Shown here: one piece after another, positions 18,022-27,472 of the stretch
How positions within the stretch are numbered: position 1 is the first letter of the stretch
How the letters are laid out: the number at the start of each line of letters is the position of its first letter
Source of the DNA: Verrucomicrobiota bacterium
Lineage (GTDB): Bacteria; Verrucomicrobiota; Verrucomicrobiia; Limisphaerales; SIBE01
Length of the DNA stretch: 48,440 bases
NCBI GenBank assembly: GCA_016871535.1
Contig: VHCZ01000016.1
Span: 1-48,440, forward strand
Reading direction: 5' to 3'
Notes under the pieces: generated by a model
Seen by the model: only the letters and a program-made list of their open reading frames with translations
Databases searched by the model: none
Told to the model about the DNA's origin: nothing
Position numbers and translations under genes: made by a program

Positions 18022-19515
18022 TGCCGCACCGCGGGCGCGGCCTCGTTTCCAGAAGAAATACGCCGGGACACCCGCCAGCACGATCAACAAGCCGGGCCAG
18101 GCATTGCCGCTCGTCTTCGGACTGATCAACAGGTCCAGCGCAATCAGCGAGGCGGCTACGACGTAAATGGCCGGAACCACCGGATACCCAAACGCCCGGT
18201 AGGGCCGCTCGACGTCGGGGCGTTTTCGACGAAGCACAAACAGGCCGGCCATGGTCAGGACGTAGAAAATCAGCACCGCGAAAACCACGTAGTCGAGCAG
18301 TTCGCTGTAGGTGCCGGACAACGTCAACAAGCACGCCCACACACATTGGATAAGGAGCGCGTTGCCGGGGACGCCCTGGCGGTTGAGTTGGCCGATCCTG
18401 GCAAAGAAAAGCCCGTCCCGCGCCATCGCGTAATAGACCCGCGCGCCCACCAGGACCAGCCCGTTGATGCACCCGAACGTGGAAATCATGATCAGCAGCG
18501 CCATGATCGCGGCGGCGTTTTGTCCAAAGATCACCTCCATTGCCGCCGTGCCCACGCGATCGTTGAGGGCGAATTGGATGCCGCGTTCCAGAGCGGTGGT
18601 TCCGGCAGGCGATCCGTGGAGCGGCAAGGTGAGGAGATAAGCGATGTTCGCCAGGAAATAGAGTGCGCAAACCAAACTGACTCCAAGAAAGAGGCTGAGC
18701 GGCAAGTTGCGTTTCGGATTTTTCACCTCGGCAGCGGTGAAGGTGACACAGTGCCACGCGTCGGCTGAAAACAGCGAGCCGACCATCGCCGTGCCTAATA
18801 CCAGGAGCAGGCCCTGGCCCTGGAGCGCTGTGGTCGTAAATTCGTTTCCGCCGCGGGCGGACGGCTGCGTGAAGGACGCCGACCACCAGTCTTGAAAATT
18901 AGCGCTGATCGCCATCGAATTGGCCCCAACCAACAAACCCAGGAGCACCAATCCCAGGAGCGCCGCAATTTTCGTGATCGTGAAGATGTTTTGCACGATC
19001 TTCCCTGTGCGGAGGCCGGTCGAGTTGGACCACGTGAGCAGAATTAGGACGGCAATCGCCACCAGTTTTGTCGGGGTCAATGCGAATCGACCGAACTCGA
19101 AATAGACGTGGCTTTCTGAGATCGCAGGAACCAGGACGCCGAGAAAACGCGCGAACGCCACCGCTACAGCGGCGATCGTGCCGGTTTGAATCACCAGATA
19201 AAACGTCCAGCCGTACAGGAACCCCCAGAGCGGGCTATAAGCCTCGCGCAAATAGACGTATTGACCGCCCGCGCGCGGCATCATGGCCGCCAGCTCGCCG
19301 TAACTCAGCGCCGCGATCACCGTGAGCACGCCCGTGATCAGCCAGACCACCAGCAGCCAGCCGCTTGACCCGACCTGGCGCGCAATGTCCGCCGAGACGA
19401 TGAAAATGCCGGACCCGATCATCGAACCTGCGACCATCATCGTCGAGTCGAGCAGGCCAAGGCCGCGGACGAATTGGCCTTCGGTCACGGGGGCGTGGGG
19501 CGTGGGCTCTGGCAT
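18010..19515 (-). CDS. Amino acid permease, APC family (LAT-like)
   Basis: 501 residues from ATG 19515, about 12 transmembrane helices. The N-terminal VRGLGLLDSTMMVAGSMIGSGIFIVSADIARQVGS carries the unwound-helix GSGIF motif of APC transporters. FSADAWHCVTFTAAEVKNPKRNLPLSLFLGV is the conserved loop/TM6-7 region; RVYYAMARDGLFFARIGQLN is also typical. Inner-membrane amino-acid uptake or exchange, substrate unknown. A second APC permease follows upstream on the same strand. The 3' end overlaps the truncated PIN gene on the opposite strand, the boundary of an apparent rearrangement. Confidence 0.9.
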   Translation of the reverse strand: MPEPTPHAPVTEGQFVRGLGLLDSTMMVAGSMIGSGIFIVSADIARQVGSSGWLLVVWLITGVLTVIAALSYGELAAMMPRAGGQYVYLREAYSPLWGFLYGWTFYLVIQTGTIAAVAVAFARFLGVLVPAISESHVYFEFGRFALTPTKLVAIAVLILLTWSNSTGLRTGKIVQNIFTITKIAALLGLVLLGLLVGANSMAISANFQDWWSASFTQPSARGGNEFTTTALQGQGLLLVLGTAMVGSLFSADAWHCVTFTAAEVKNPKRNLPLSLFLGVSLVCALYFLANIAYLLTLPLHGSPAGTTALERGIQFALNDRVGTAAMEVIFGQNAAAIMALLIMISTFGCINGLVLVGARVYYAMARDGLFFARIGQLNRQGVPGNALLIQCVWACLLTLSGTYSELLDYVVFAVLIFYVLTMAGLFVLRRKRPDVERPYRAFGYPVVPAIYVVAASLIALDLLISPKTSGNAWPGLLIVLAGVPAYFFWKRGRARGAALQE

Positions 19516-19540
19516 AGGACCTTCAGGTGACGAATGGACT

Positions 19541-19690
19541 GGGGAGCACACGCGCACTCGCGTGTTCCGACCGGCGCCTCGCCGGTCGGAATCGACGCGT
19601 CAGACGGTCATTCAATGGTAGCAGATTCGACCGAATCCTTGTGGTCGGCGAGGGCGCCGACCCCTGCACGCGAGGGCGCGTGCGCTCCCC
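19541..19690. repeat. Family F element, copy 1 (150 bp)
   Basis: Left GGGGAGCACACGCG, right CGCGTGCGCTCCCC. The interior has CGACCGGCGCCTCGCCGGTCG and GTCGGCGAGGGCGCCGAC hairpins. Same outer ends and same length as 23198-23347, with a different interior. It fills the gap between the two permease genes. Confidence 0.8.
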
Positions 19691-19716
19691 ATCGAAACAG
19701 AATGCACAGGGCTTCG

Positions 19717-21231
19717 TCATTGCCTCTGGCGCTGCGCATTTCGGTGGCTGTAGGCAAAATAAATCACCATTCCAATCGCGAGCCACACAGCGAAGCGAAC
19801 CCAGGCTTCCTTGGGCAGCGCCATCATCAAATAGCCACAGCTCAGGATGGCGCCGAGCGGCACCCACGGCACCCACGGCGTGCGAAAAGGCCGGGGCCGA
19901 TTCGGATCGATTCGCCGCAACACAATGATTCCCGCCGCCACGAGCACGAACGCGAACAGCGTCCCGATGCTGCACACGTCCGCCATCTCATTGATGTTCG
20001 CGACCGCTGAAAGCCCGGCCACGAAAACGCCCGTCAGGATCGTGGGTATGTGCGGGGTCCGGTAGCGCGGATGCACACGCGCGGCCCAGGCGGGCAGCAA
20101 GCCATCGCGCGCCATCGAAAACAAGATTCGCGGCTGGCCCAACTGATAGACCAGCAGCACGGAAGTGGTCGCGAACACTGCGCCCAGGGAAATCAGGCCC
20201 GCCGTCCAGTTCATGCCGCGTTCGGAAAAGGCCTTGGCCAAAGGATCCGCGGCCCCGGTGAATTCCTTCCAGGGCACCATGCCCGTCAGCACGAGCGCCG
20301 CCGCAACATAAAACACCGTGCACACGATCAAACTGGCGATGATCCCGATCGGCAGATTTCGTTGCGGATCGCGGGTTTCCTCGGCCGCGGTCGAAACCGC
20401 ATCGAATCCGATGTAGGCGAAGAAAATCACGCCGGCGGCGCTGGAGATGCCTTGAAATCCATTCGGCGAAAATGGACTCCAATTCTCCGGACGGATGTAA
20501 AACGTCCCGACGCCGATGAACAGTCCGACGACCGTCAGTTTCAACACGACCATGATCGTGTTGAACGCGGAACTTTCCCGGATGCCGCGCACGAGAATCC
20601 ACGTGAGCAACGCCGTGATGAGCACCGCCGGCAGATTGAAGACGAGCGGAACGCCAGCCAGCCGCGGCGCTTCCTTCCAAGCCCGAGCCGCGCGCAGCAA
20701 CGAATCCGACAACGTGCCTGGATCCGTGTTGTCCGCCGCGGTTTTGGCCGCATCCAACGCCGTTCGATAATCCACGCCGAGCCACGCGGGCCAATTCACC
20801 TGCAGCCCGCGCAGCAAGGTTTGGAAATATTCCGACCAGGAAATCGCGACGGCCACGTTGCCCACGGCATATTCGAGAATCAAATCCCAACCGATGATCC
20901 AGGCCATGAGCTGGCCGAGCGTCGCGTAAGCGTAGGTGTAAGCCGACCCGGACACGGGAACCATCGAAGCGAATTCTGCATAACAAAGCGCCGCGAAACC
21001 GCAGGCAATCGCGACCAACACAAACGAAACCACCAGCGCCGGTCCGGCGCCGATGTGTCCGCTTCCCCCGGCAGCCGCCGTTCCGACGGTCGAGAACAGC
21101 CCCGCGCCGATGATCGCGCCAATGCCAAGCAGCGTCAGTTGAACCGGACCGAGCGCGCGCCGGAGCTGCTGTTCCGGACGCACCGCCTCGGCGTTCAGCT
21201 CATCGAGAGACTTGACGCGGAAGAGACTCAT
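19717..21231 (-). CDS. Amino acid permease, APC family (cationic amino acid transporter type)
   Basis: 504 residues from ATG 21231 (MSLFRVKSLDELNAEA). LGPVQLTLLGIGAIIGAGLFSTVGTAAA is the substrate-binding TM1; YAEFASMVPVSGSAYTYAYATLGQLMAWIIGWDLILEY and FFAYIGFDAVSTAAEETRDPQRNLPIGI are hallmarks of the CAT/YfnA branch with 12-14 helices. A soluble-looking insertion after WLGVDYRTALDAAKTAAD is longer than usual. Inner-membrane uptake of amino acids, specificity not readable. Confidence 0.92.
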   Translation of the reverse strand: MSLFRVKSLDELNAEAVRPEQQLRRALGPVQLTLLGIGAIIGAGLFSTVGTAAAGGSGHIGAGPALVVSFVLVAIACGFAALCYAEFASMVPVSGSAYTYAYATLGQLMAWIIGWDLILEYAVGNVAVAISWSEYFQTLLRGLQVNWPAWLGVDYRTALDAAKTAADNTDPGTLSDSLLRAARAWKEAPRLAGVPLVFNLPAVLITALLTWILVRGIRESSAFNTIMVVLKLTVVGLFIGVGTFYIRPENWSPFSPNGFQGISSAAGVIFFAYIGFDAVSTAAEETRDPQRNLPIGIIASLIVCTVFYVAAALVLTGMVPWKEFTGAADPLAKAFSERGMNWTAGLISLGAVFATTSVLLVYQLGQPRILFSMARDGLLPAWAARVHPRYRTPHIPTILTGVFVAGLSAVANINEMADVCSIGTLFAFVLVAAGIIVLRRIDPNRPRPFRTPWVPWVPLGAILSCGYLMMALPKEAWVRFAVWLAIGMVIYFAYSHRNAQRQRQ

Positions 21232-21270
21232 TTCAAAATGAATTTCCAGTCGTCCCATCAAGCAGGCTTC

Positions 21271-21513
21271 CCATGAACCGTTCCTCCGGACCGTGACCTT
21301 TAGGCCGCTTCAGCGCTGGACTCCGGAGAGTGCGCGGAAGCAGCCTGAAGGCTGCGGTCCGCACGGTTTTCGGTTCATCGGCCATGGGCATGGCCCTGGG
21401 GCCAAGAAAGCTTCCCACGAACCTCATGGTAGGGAGAGCCTGTCCCCAGCGAGCCGAGTCGGACGTGTTCAACGCACGTCGAACGGCTCGACGGGACGGA
21501 CTCGCCCTACCGG
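21271..21513. repeat. Family C element copy 3 plus GGCTCG repeat
   Basis: 21271-21381: CCATGAACCG at the left, CGGTTCAT at the right, with inner TTTAGGCCGCTTCAGCGCTGGA and CAGCCTGAAGGCTGCGGTCCG. About 21440-21513: a repeat with GGCTCGACGGGACGGACTCG and CGCCCTACC, also at 14526-14553. No gene in this stretch. Confidence 0.75.
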
Positions 21514-21647
21514 GTTCATGGCGAGTCATCATGGTAATCAGATCAAGGGAGGTGGCACGCGCGGATGTTGCCCCAGAGCAATTGCCGATTGCAAGTTCAC
21601 TTCGCAGGCCTTGTTTCAGGATCAGCAACGAGTATCCTCGGCCAGAC

Positions 21648-23520
21648 ATGCCCGACCTCTGTTCACTTCGTTGCCTCCTGTTCGAAGGGAATCGTCACGG
21701 ATTGGCCGGCTTGATGTTTTTTGTCGCGGTGACGGGGCTCGATACGGCTGTCGTCGCACAATTCCAGGCAGCCAGACCCTCGAACGTGACGCCGGTGCAC
21801 GATGCGCCGGACATCCCGTTCCGGCGCGCACCGATGGGGCCTTCCAGCCGGAGCATCGTCGTTTCGCTGACGACGAACCTGCACCTGGCTTTCGACGCGC
21901 ATCTGCTCCGCACGCACACAGTTTGGGAGGGTGTGCCGTTGAATCTTTACGGCCCGCCGTTCAACAATACCGCCACGCGGTTCATCTGCGACATTACCGG
22001 CTCGCCGCTTTGGGCGAGCCTCCCGCGGCAGCCATGGGAAACCGGTCGCCCGGACGGCGGTCGTTTCGAAGTGGCGGAGTCCCGTTTTCTCGGCGTGAGC
22101 ACGCGGAACGGCCCGACGAGTTTCCTTTACGAACTCCTCCCTGCTTCGGATGCGCCAGCGCAAGTGCAAGAAATGCCGCGATGCGAGCGCGTTCAGTCGC
22201 GCGACGCCGTCATCCGGCGCGTCCGCATTTCCCCGCACCGTGAGCCAGTCCGCTGGTCGCCGTTTCACGGTCCCGGCGAATCGGTGCTGTTGCCCGACCT
22301 GCAAAACGCCATCGCCATCCGGCGCGCGCGAGATTTCCTGCTGGTCACAGCGCGCGGGTTGCCTTCGCGCGCGCTCGCCGCCCGCCGCGATGACGCCGAT
22401 CATGTCGTGCTCCTGCAAAGTGAACGCGGCGGCAAAGGTCCTTACAGCGCGGTGGTGACCAACCTGGTCTCCGGCCCGCAAGTGCAAATCACTCTCACGC
22501 TGCCGCCAAGCGCCGTCGAGCAAGTCGTGGAGGTCGCCACCGCCGTGTGCGCCGATCGGGATGAGGCGCTCGCGCTGGCAAAAGAACTCGCCGCTGCGCC
22601 AGATAGCTTCGGTGAAGGTGGGGCGAGCGTCCTCACGAGCCGATGGCCCTCGGCGAACGGCTCGGCGAGAGCCTCGCCCCACCGTCCCCCTCCACTGGCT
22701 TATCCGAGTAACGTCCGGGATGGAGTGGTCCGCGTTTCCGGAGCCGACGAGTCTTTCGTCATCGAACATTTGCCGGTGCCGAAGGACATCAAACTGTTGG
22801 TCGGCGGCATGGATTTCCTGCCGAACGGCGATTTGGCCATTTGCACGTACGCAGGCGAAGTCTGGATTGTCGAAGGCGCCACAGGCGCTCCCGGGCAAGC
22901 GCGGTGGCGCCGCTTTGCGCGCGGGTTAAACGAGCCGGGCGGCCTGCGCGTCGTCCAGGGCAACATCTATGTCACGCAGAAATGCGAACTGACGCGCCTC
23001 GTGGATACCGACGCCAATGGCGAGGCTGACTTTTTCGAGTGCATTAGCGACGGCTGGGGTTACACCGGCAATTACCATTCTTACGCCACGGGTCCCGCGC
23101 TCGATGGGGCCGGGAATTTCCACGTCATGATCACGGGCCACCGCCCCATCTACGATGTGCCGTTCATGGGTTGGTGCGTTCGCGTTTCACCCTTTCCGGG
23201 GAGCGCACGCGCCTCGCGTGCCGCGGCAGACGCCTCGTCTGCCGCTTCTCACGAGCGAGGACCCCTTCATGCCCCAACGGCAGCCGATGCTCCAAAGCGA
23301 ACCGGCGAGGTCGCCGGTTTGATGCACGCGGGGCGCGTGCGCTCCCCAGCGGATTCGACTGCCCAATACATGACCGAAGGCTTCTGCTCCGGGTTGCGCG
23401 TGCCGAACGGATTCGGCGAATTCGTTGTAACGCTCCAAGCGTTTGAGCTTGCCCGGCGCTCTGAGCAAATCGTAGCTTTCCGCGCGGCCAGAGACCATCT
23501 CCCTGAACGTCACGACGTGT
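21648..23520 (+). pseudogene. DUF6797 / PQQ-sugar-dehydrogenase-like secreted protein, truncated remnant
   Basis: Starts MPDLCSLRCLL with a hydrophobic segment around ATG 21714. NLHLAFDAHLLRTHTVWEGVP is typical of DUF6797-type proteins that precede a sugar-dehydrogenase-like beta-propeller; the propeller is seen as LLVGGMDFLPNGDLAICTYAGEVWIV and RFARGLNEPGGLRVVQGNIYVTQKCELTRLVDTDANGEADFFE. Two repeats lie in frame: a GGCTCGGCGAGAGCCTCG piece (about 22650-22680) and the family F element 23198-23347. After it SGLRVPNGFGEF resumes the family pattern, then homology stops near 23420. The C-terminal half and cytochrome part are missing. Probably dead. Confidence 0.65.
23198..23347. repeat. Family F element, copy 2 (150 bp), inside a coding frame
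   Basis: GGGGAGCGCACGCG at the left and CGCGTGCGCTCCCC at the right; inner hairpins GCGGCAGACGCCTCGTCTGCCGC and ACCGGCGAGGTCGCCGGT. The length is divisible by three and the surrounding frame stays open. Confidence 0.8.
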
Positions 23521-24967
23521 GCTGATCCAGCGATTGCGCGAGCGAAACGAGTGGAAGTTCTTCGGCGTCCTGCCTAAAGCGGATTGTGCTCTGGCCATCC
23601 TCTGGTGGGCCATTCTAATTCTTCGGGGCGCGCTGCCTGCTGCGTTCGCCTTTGCGATGGGCGCGCTCGTGGGCGCCGTGGAAAGCGGCGAAAACCTGAC
23701 CGGCCCTCTCAGCGTGGCTGGGGCCATCTTCGTCGTGCTTCAAGTGCTCACGCCCATTCATCAAGCGGTCAGCAGCAACCTCGGAGACCGCACGGCGGCG
23801 TGGCTTTACGATCGGCTTACCGAAGCCTGCGTTCGCCCGCCCGGCCTGGGACACCTCGAGAATCCGAAGCTCACCGGCGACCTCACCGTCGCGCGCGACT
23901 TCGATCTCGGCATGACCGGTCCGCCGCTGAGCATTTCCATGGACTTCATCGCGGGCGGGCTGGTGGAAATGATCGCCGGCCTCGCGTCCGCTATCGTGCT
24001 CGCCACATACGCGTGGTGGGCGCCGATTCTTCTGGCCGGGGCCTGGCTGGGGACGCACTGGCTGCTGCGCGAGAGCGCGGTCTGGCGGGATCGCAACACC
24101 GAGGAGGTTCGCGGCGCGCAACGCGATTCCGATTACGCCTACAAACTGGCCGTCGATCCACCGGCGGCCAAGGAACTGCGCTTGTTTGGCCTTGCGAGTT
24201 GGACAATCGACCGCTTTGTCAAATGCCGGACCCGCCTGCACGCGCTGCAGTACGAAGCCACGCGGCTCCGCGAGAAGCCGGTGCTGTGGAGCCTTCTGAT
24301 TGTCAGCGGCGCCAACATTGTTTTCTTCTGGACGCTGGCCAATGGGGTCGCTGCCGGAAACGTGACTCTGGCGCAAGCGGTCGTCTTCGCTCAATGCGCG
24401 GTCGGCACTTCGCTGGTCGCGTTTGGCGGACTCAGTTGGGCGCTCGACGGATCGTCCGCGCCCGTGGCCGCGGTGTTGCGCCTCGAATCCGCCATGGCGC
24501 CGGCGGGCGCGCTGACGTGCGGCAATCGCTCCGCGTCGGGGTTGCCGGCCCGAGAAATTCGTTTTCGCGATTTGACGTTCGCGTATCCGGAAGGCGAGGC
24601 AGTGCTGGAGCGCTTCAATCTGGTCATCCCGGCCGGCACGTCGCTGGCCATTGTCGGCCAAAATGGCGCCGGCAAAACCACATTCGCCAAATTGTTGTGC
24701 CGATTTTACGACCCGCAATCCGGCGCGATTGAAATTGATGGTGTGGATTTGCGCGCCTTCGACCTGGCTTCCTGGCGGGCGCGTCTGTCCGCGGTTTTCC
24801 AGGATTTCACGCGTTTCGAGCTGCCTCTCCGGGAGAACGTGGCGCCCGCGGGCGCGCCGGATAAAGCGGTGCGAGCCGCGCTCGAATCCGCCGGCGCCGC
24901 AAGCCTCGCCGACTTCGACACGATCCTGGCTCGAGGATTATGCGGCCTCGACCCTGGAGTCGGCTGA
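23519..24967 (+). pseudogene. ABC exporter half-transporter, 3' end of ATPase domain missing
   Basis: GTG start at 23519. Six-helix transmembrane domain to about residue 300 (ILWWAILILRGALPAAFAFAMGALVG; the intracellular coupling loop EVRGAQRDSDYAYKLAVDPPAAKELRLFGL), then the ATPase: IRFRDLTFAYPEGEAVLERFN, Walker A GQNGAGKTTF, Q-loop VFQDFTRFELPLRENV. The frame breaks after FDTILARG, just before the expected LSGGQ signature and Walker B, and ends 9 codons later. The following frame carries the end of a second, similar exporter. Without signature and Walker B the product cannot hydrolyse ATP by itself. Confidence 0.8.
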
Positions 24968-24968
24968 C

Positions 24969-25793
24969 GTGCCCGTGCCGGCAAAGCTGAACCAAGGAAT
25001 TCGCCTCGAACAAGTATCGTTTATCTATCCGGGCACGTCGAAGCGCGTTCTCGACAATGTGTCGCTTTCGTTGCCCGCAGGCGCGGTCGTGGCCGTGGTC
25101 GGAGAGAATGGCGCGGGGAAAACGACTTTGGTCAAGCTGCTGGCCAAGCTGTACGAACCAACGTCCGGTTTTATTCTGGTGGACGGCGCGCTGCTCGCGA
25201 GGATGCCGGCGCGCGAATGGCGCTCGCGAATGGCGGGGGCGTTTCAGGATTTCTTCCGGTTCGAATTCCGCGCGCGCCACACCGTGGGGTTGGGCGATGT
25301 GCCTCGCTTCAACGATGAACCGGCCGTGGTCGCCGCCGTTGATCGGGCGGGCGCGAGCGACGTCGTGTCGCGGCTGAAGACGGGACTGGACACGCAACTT
25401 GGTCCAACCTGGCCTGGGGGCGTGGAAGTGTCCTTCGGTCAATGGCAGAAGCTCTCGCTGGCGCGCGGTTTCATGCGCAATGAGCCGTTGCTTCTGGTGC
25501 TGGACGAGCCCACCGCCGCGCTCGACGCCGAGACCGAGCACGCGTTGTTCGAGCGCTACGCAGCCGCGGCCCGTCGCGGCGCCAATGCCTGTCCAGCCAA
25601 AGGCAGCGCGGTGCCGAACAACGGTCGCATCACCATTCTGGTCTCGCACCGATTCTCCACGGTTCGAATGGCCGATCTCATTGTCGTGCTCGACGGCGCC
25701 CGTCTTGTGGAAGCCGGCACGCACGACGAGCTCGTGGCCAACCGCGGACAGTACGCGGAACTTTACGGCCTCCAGGCGGCGGCTTACCGTTGA
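24969..25793 (+). pseudogene. ATPase domain of a second ABC exporter, membrane domain deleted
   Basis: Coherent frame from about 24938 (WLEDYAASTLESADVP); first start-like codon GTG 24969. Complete ATPase domain: RLEQVSFIYPGTSKRVLDNVSL, Walker A GENGAGKTTL, Q-loop AFQDFFRFEF, signature VSFGQWQKLSLARG (degenerate LSGGQ), Walker B LLLVLDEPTAALD, H-loop VSHRF. The preceding sequence is only the linker between membrane and ATPase domains. So a deletion has joined exporter 1 (lacking its 3' end) to exporter 2 (lacking its membrane part), in different frames. A soluble ATPase product remains possible. Confidence 0.8.
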
Positions 25794-25805
25794 ACGGGAT
25801 GCAAA

Positions 25806-26807
25806 TCATCGCGCGTCGCGGACAACCTGAGCGGCGAGTTTTTCCAGGTCAATCTCCGTCCCAGGCGCGGGGAACGGGTGCGGCAGCAGATACCAATCCT
25901 CGGTGAACGAAGCCGAACCTCCCGGCGCAATGTTATTGCGCGGGCCGTGCGGCTCCAATTCGCAGACGGGGAGTTGTTCGGCCTTCGGATAATAAAAGCA
26001 AAGCGTCAGCCCGGCGATTTCAGGATAAACGCCGTCCGGCGGCGAAGGGTATCGTTTCACGAACGCCTGATGGTGCGGCATCACATACGCAAACCAGCCG
26101 GCGTTCGAATCGAAGCCCAGCTTCGGCTGGCGCGTCGGGCCGAGCACTTCGAGAAAGTTGCCGCGGCGGCGGACGCTTGGATCCGTGGGCGCCACGAGGA
26201 TCGCACTCTCCCCTTTGAAATCGTACATCACCCAGCCGTTGGGAAAACGCTGTGTTTCCGGTGTGAGCGGAACCACGCCAATTCCGCCATGCACGGCAAA
26301 CGTGCGGCTCCAATGCGTCCAGCGCTTCGTCTCCTTCGACACGTTACGGATGATTTGCGTGCAGGCCAGGTGCGTGGTTTTTGCGTCGAGGCGAAACTCA
26401 CGAATGAGCTGCACCCCGGTGGATTCCTCCGGCTGGCTCGTCAACCGGACGGCGCGCGGCCCGATGGCCTCGGCTTTCCATTCCCCGCTCCACAGCTTGT
26501 CGCGCCGTGGAATCAAATACTCCGGCCCGATGTCGAAGCGACCCGCGCTGTCCGGCGCGCGCGGCCCGCCGGGCGTGCCCCATTTCGCTTCCGCCGGATC
26601 GAGGTAAAGCGCATTAATCCCCTTGAACGAATACTCCAGCACGCGCCCGCCGACTTGATGGCAAAGGGTGACCCGCGTCTCGGCGTTCGAAAGCTTAAAG
26701 CAGTCGGGGTAGCTCAGGACTTTGACGCGCCGCACGCCTTCGGGAAGTTCGGCAGCGGATGCCGTCAAATCAAGAGTGAGGAGAATGATCAGAGAGGCGG
26801 TGCGCAT
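25806..26807 (-). CDS. Secreted DUF4380-like protein
   Basis: 333 residues from ATG 26807, with signal peptide MRTASLIILLTLDLTASAAE. It contains CFKLSNAETRVTLCHQVGGRVLEYSFKGINALYLDP and FDIGPEYLIPRR, plus TTHLACTQIIRNVSKETKRWTHWSRTF, typical of the galactose-mutarotase-like, beta-sandwich DUF4380 group. Probably exported to the periplasm and concerned with carbohydrates (inference). An upstream in-frame extension to 26978 is repeat-like and unlikely. It stands alone; its stop lies 13 bases from that of the ABC remnant (convergent). Confidence 0.8.
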   Translation of the reverse strand: MRTASLIILLTLDLTASAAELPEGVRRVKVLSYPDCFKLSNAETRVTLCHQVGGRVLEYSFKGINALYLDPAEAKWGTPGGPRAPDSAGRFDIGPEYLIPRRDKLWSGEWKAEAIGPRAVRLTSQPEESTGVQLIREFRLDAKTTHLACTQIIRNVSKETKRWTHWSRTFAVHGGIGVVPLTPETQRFPNGWVMYDFKGESAILVAPTDPSVRRRGNFLEVLGPTRQPKLGFDSNAGWFAYVMPHHQAFVKRYPSPPDGVYPEIAGLTLCFYYPKAEQLPVCELEPHGPRNNIAPGGSASFTEDWYLLPHPFPAPGTEIDLEKLAAQVVRDAR

Positions 26808-26859
26808 GAGAACAGTGAAGAGACAGAAAAGGCGGCGGTCAATAGAAGTCGTTCTCAGC

Positions 26860-27087
26860 TCAGCAGCGCAGGCGTGAGGCATAGCCGCGCGCTTGACCTT
26901 CGGCCTCGAGCCGCTCGAACTGAGAATGTGCCAGGATGGGCGCTTGCACCGGCACTCCGTCAGCGGTTTCACCGCCATCCTTCAACCCACCCGCGGCGGC
27001 AGCGACAGCGGCGTTCTCTCCTGGTAAGCGGAGGATTCTTTGCCGGTGCAGCGAGACCATTTCTTTTTGAACTCTGCTGGCGTCATG
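26860..27087 (-). pseudogene. Remnants: N-terminus of class I DNA methyltransferase and an unknown tail
   Basis: From ATG 27087 the frame reads MTPAEFKKKWSRCTGKESSAYQE, which resembles the first residues of large class I DNA methyltransferases (type IIG-like: MTPAEF..KW....E..A.Q.HF.DLC). It then leaves the family after 23 residues. In a shifted frame GVPVQAPILAHSQFERLEAEGQARGYASRL continues to a stop near 26862; I do not recognise this part. Both look like debris. Confidence 0.35.
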
Positions 27088-27176
27088 TGCGCGGCACCGG
27101 TGTTATAGGTTCTCGTCGTATGTTCGTCCCAATCGTCGGCCTGTTGGCGCGGGAACTGATACACCTCTTCTCATCA

Positions 27177-27345
27177 TGAAGACCTCATCGCTCATTCACC
27201 GGATTCTCGTTGCTGTGGGAGTTACTCTGTCTGCCTCTGGTCCTGGCTATGCGCAAGCCAACGAGTGGAGACAATTGTTCAATGCAAAGACATGAACGGT
27301 TGGAGCAGGCAAAGAAAGGCAGGCGCTTTGCGTCTGCCGCGTTTT
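27177..27345 (+). pseudogene. DUF1080 (3-keto-disaccharide hydrolase-like) N-terminal remnant, frameshifted
   Basis: ATG 27177 opens a signal peptide MKTSSLIHRILVAVGVTLSASGPGYAQ followed by ANEWRQLFN. The next bases would give GKDMNGW, the typical DUF1080 start, if one G were added in TTCAATGCAAAGAC; as written the frame meets TGA. After NGWSRQ the sequence turns into repeat DNA (AGGCAGGCGCTTTGCGTCTGCC hairpin at about 27318-27342). Only the first ~45 residues remain. Confidence 0.55.
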
Positions 27346-27472
27346 GCCTTCCGCGCGCAAAAAGGACCAGTCACGCTCCTTGAGGCGAAAGGGAATCGTC
27401 CAGAAACCGCCACGCCGTTGTCGGTGACGGGCATTTCAAGGTGTCGGCATAGGCTGTGCTCAGCAAAGCGCG

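Noticed and set aside
23187-23513. Minus-strand gene beginning VTFREMVSGRAESYDLLRAPGK
   Set aside because: It looks protein-like for about 45 residues but then runs through the family F element and the sense strand of the DUF6797 remnant; support is too weak.
24651-25793. A 380-residue single ORF including the end of exporter 1 in another frame
   Set aside because: Residues before WLEDYAAS are the shifted reading of exporter 1's ATPase domain; only the part from about 24938 is real.
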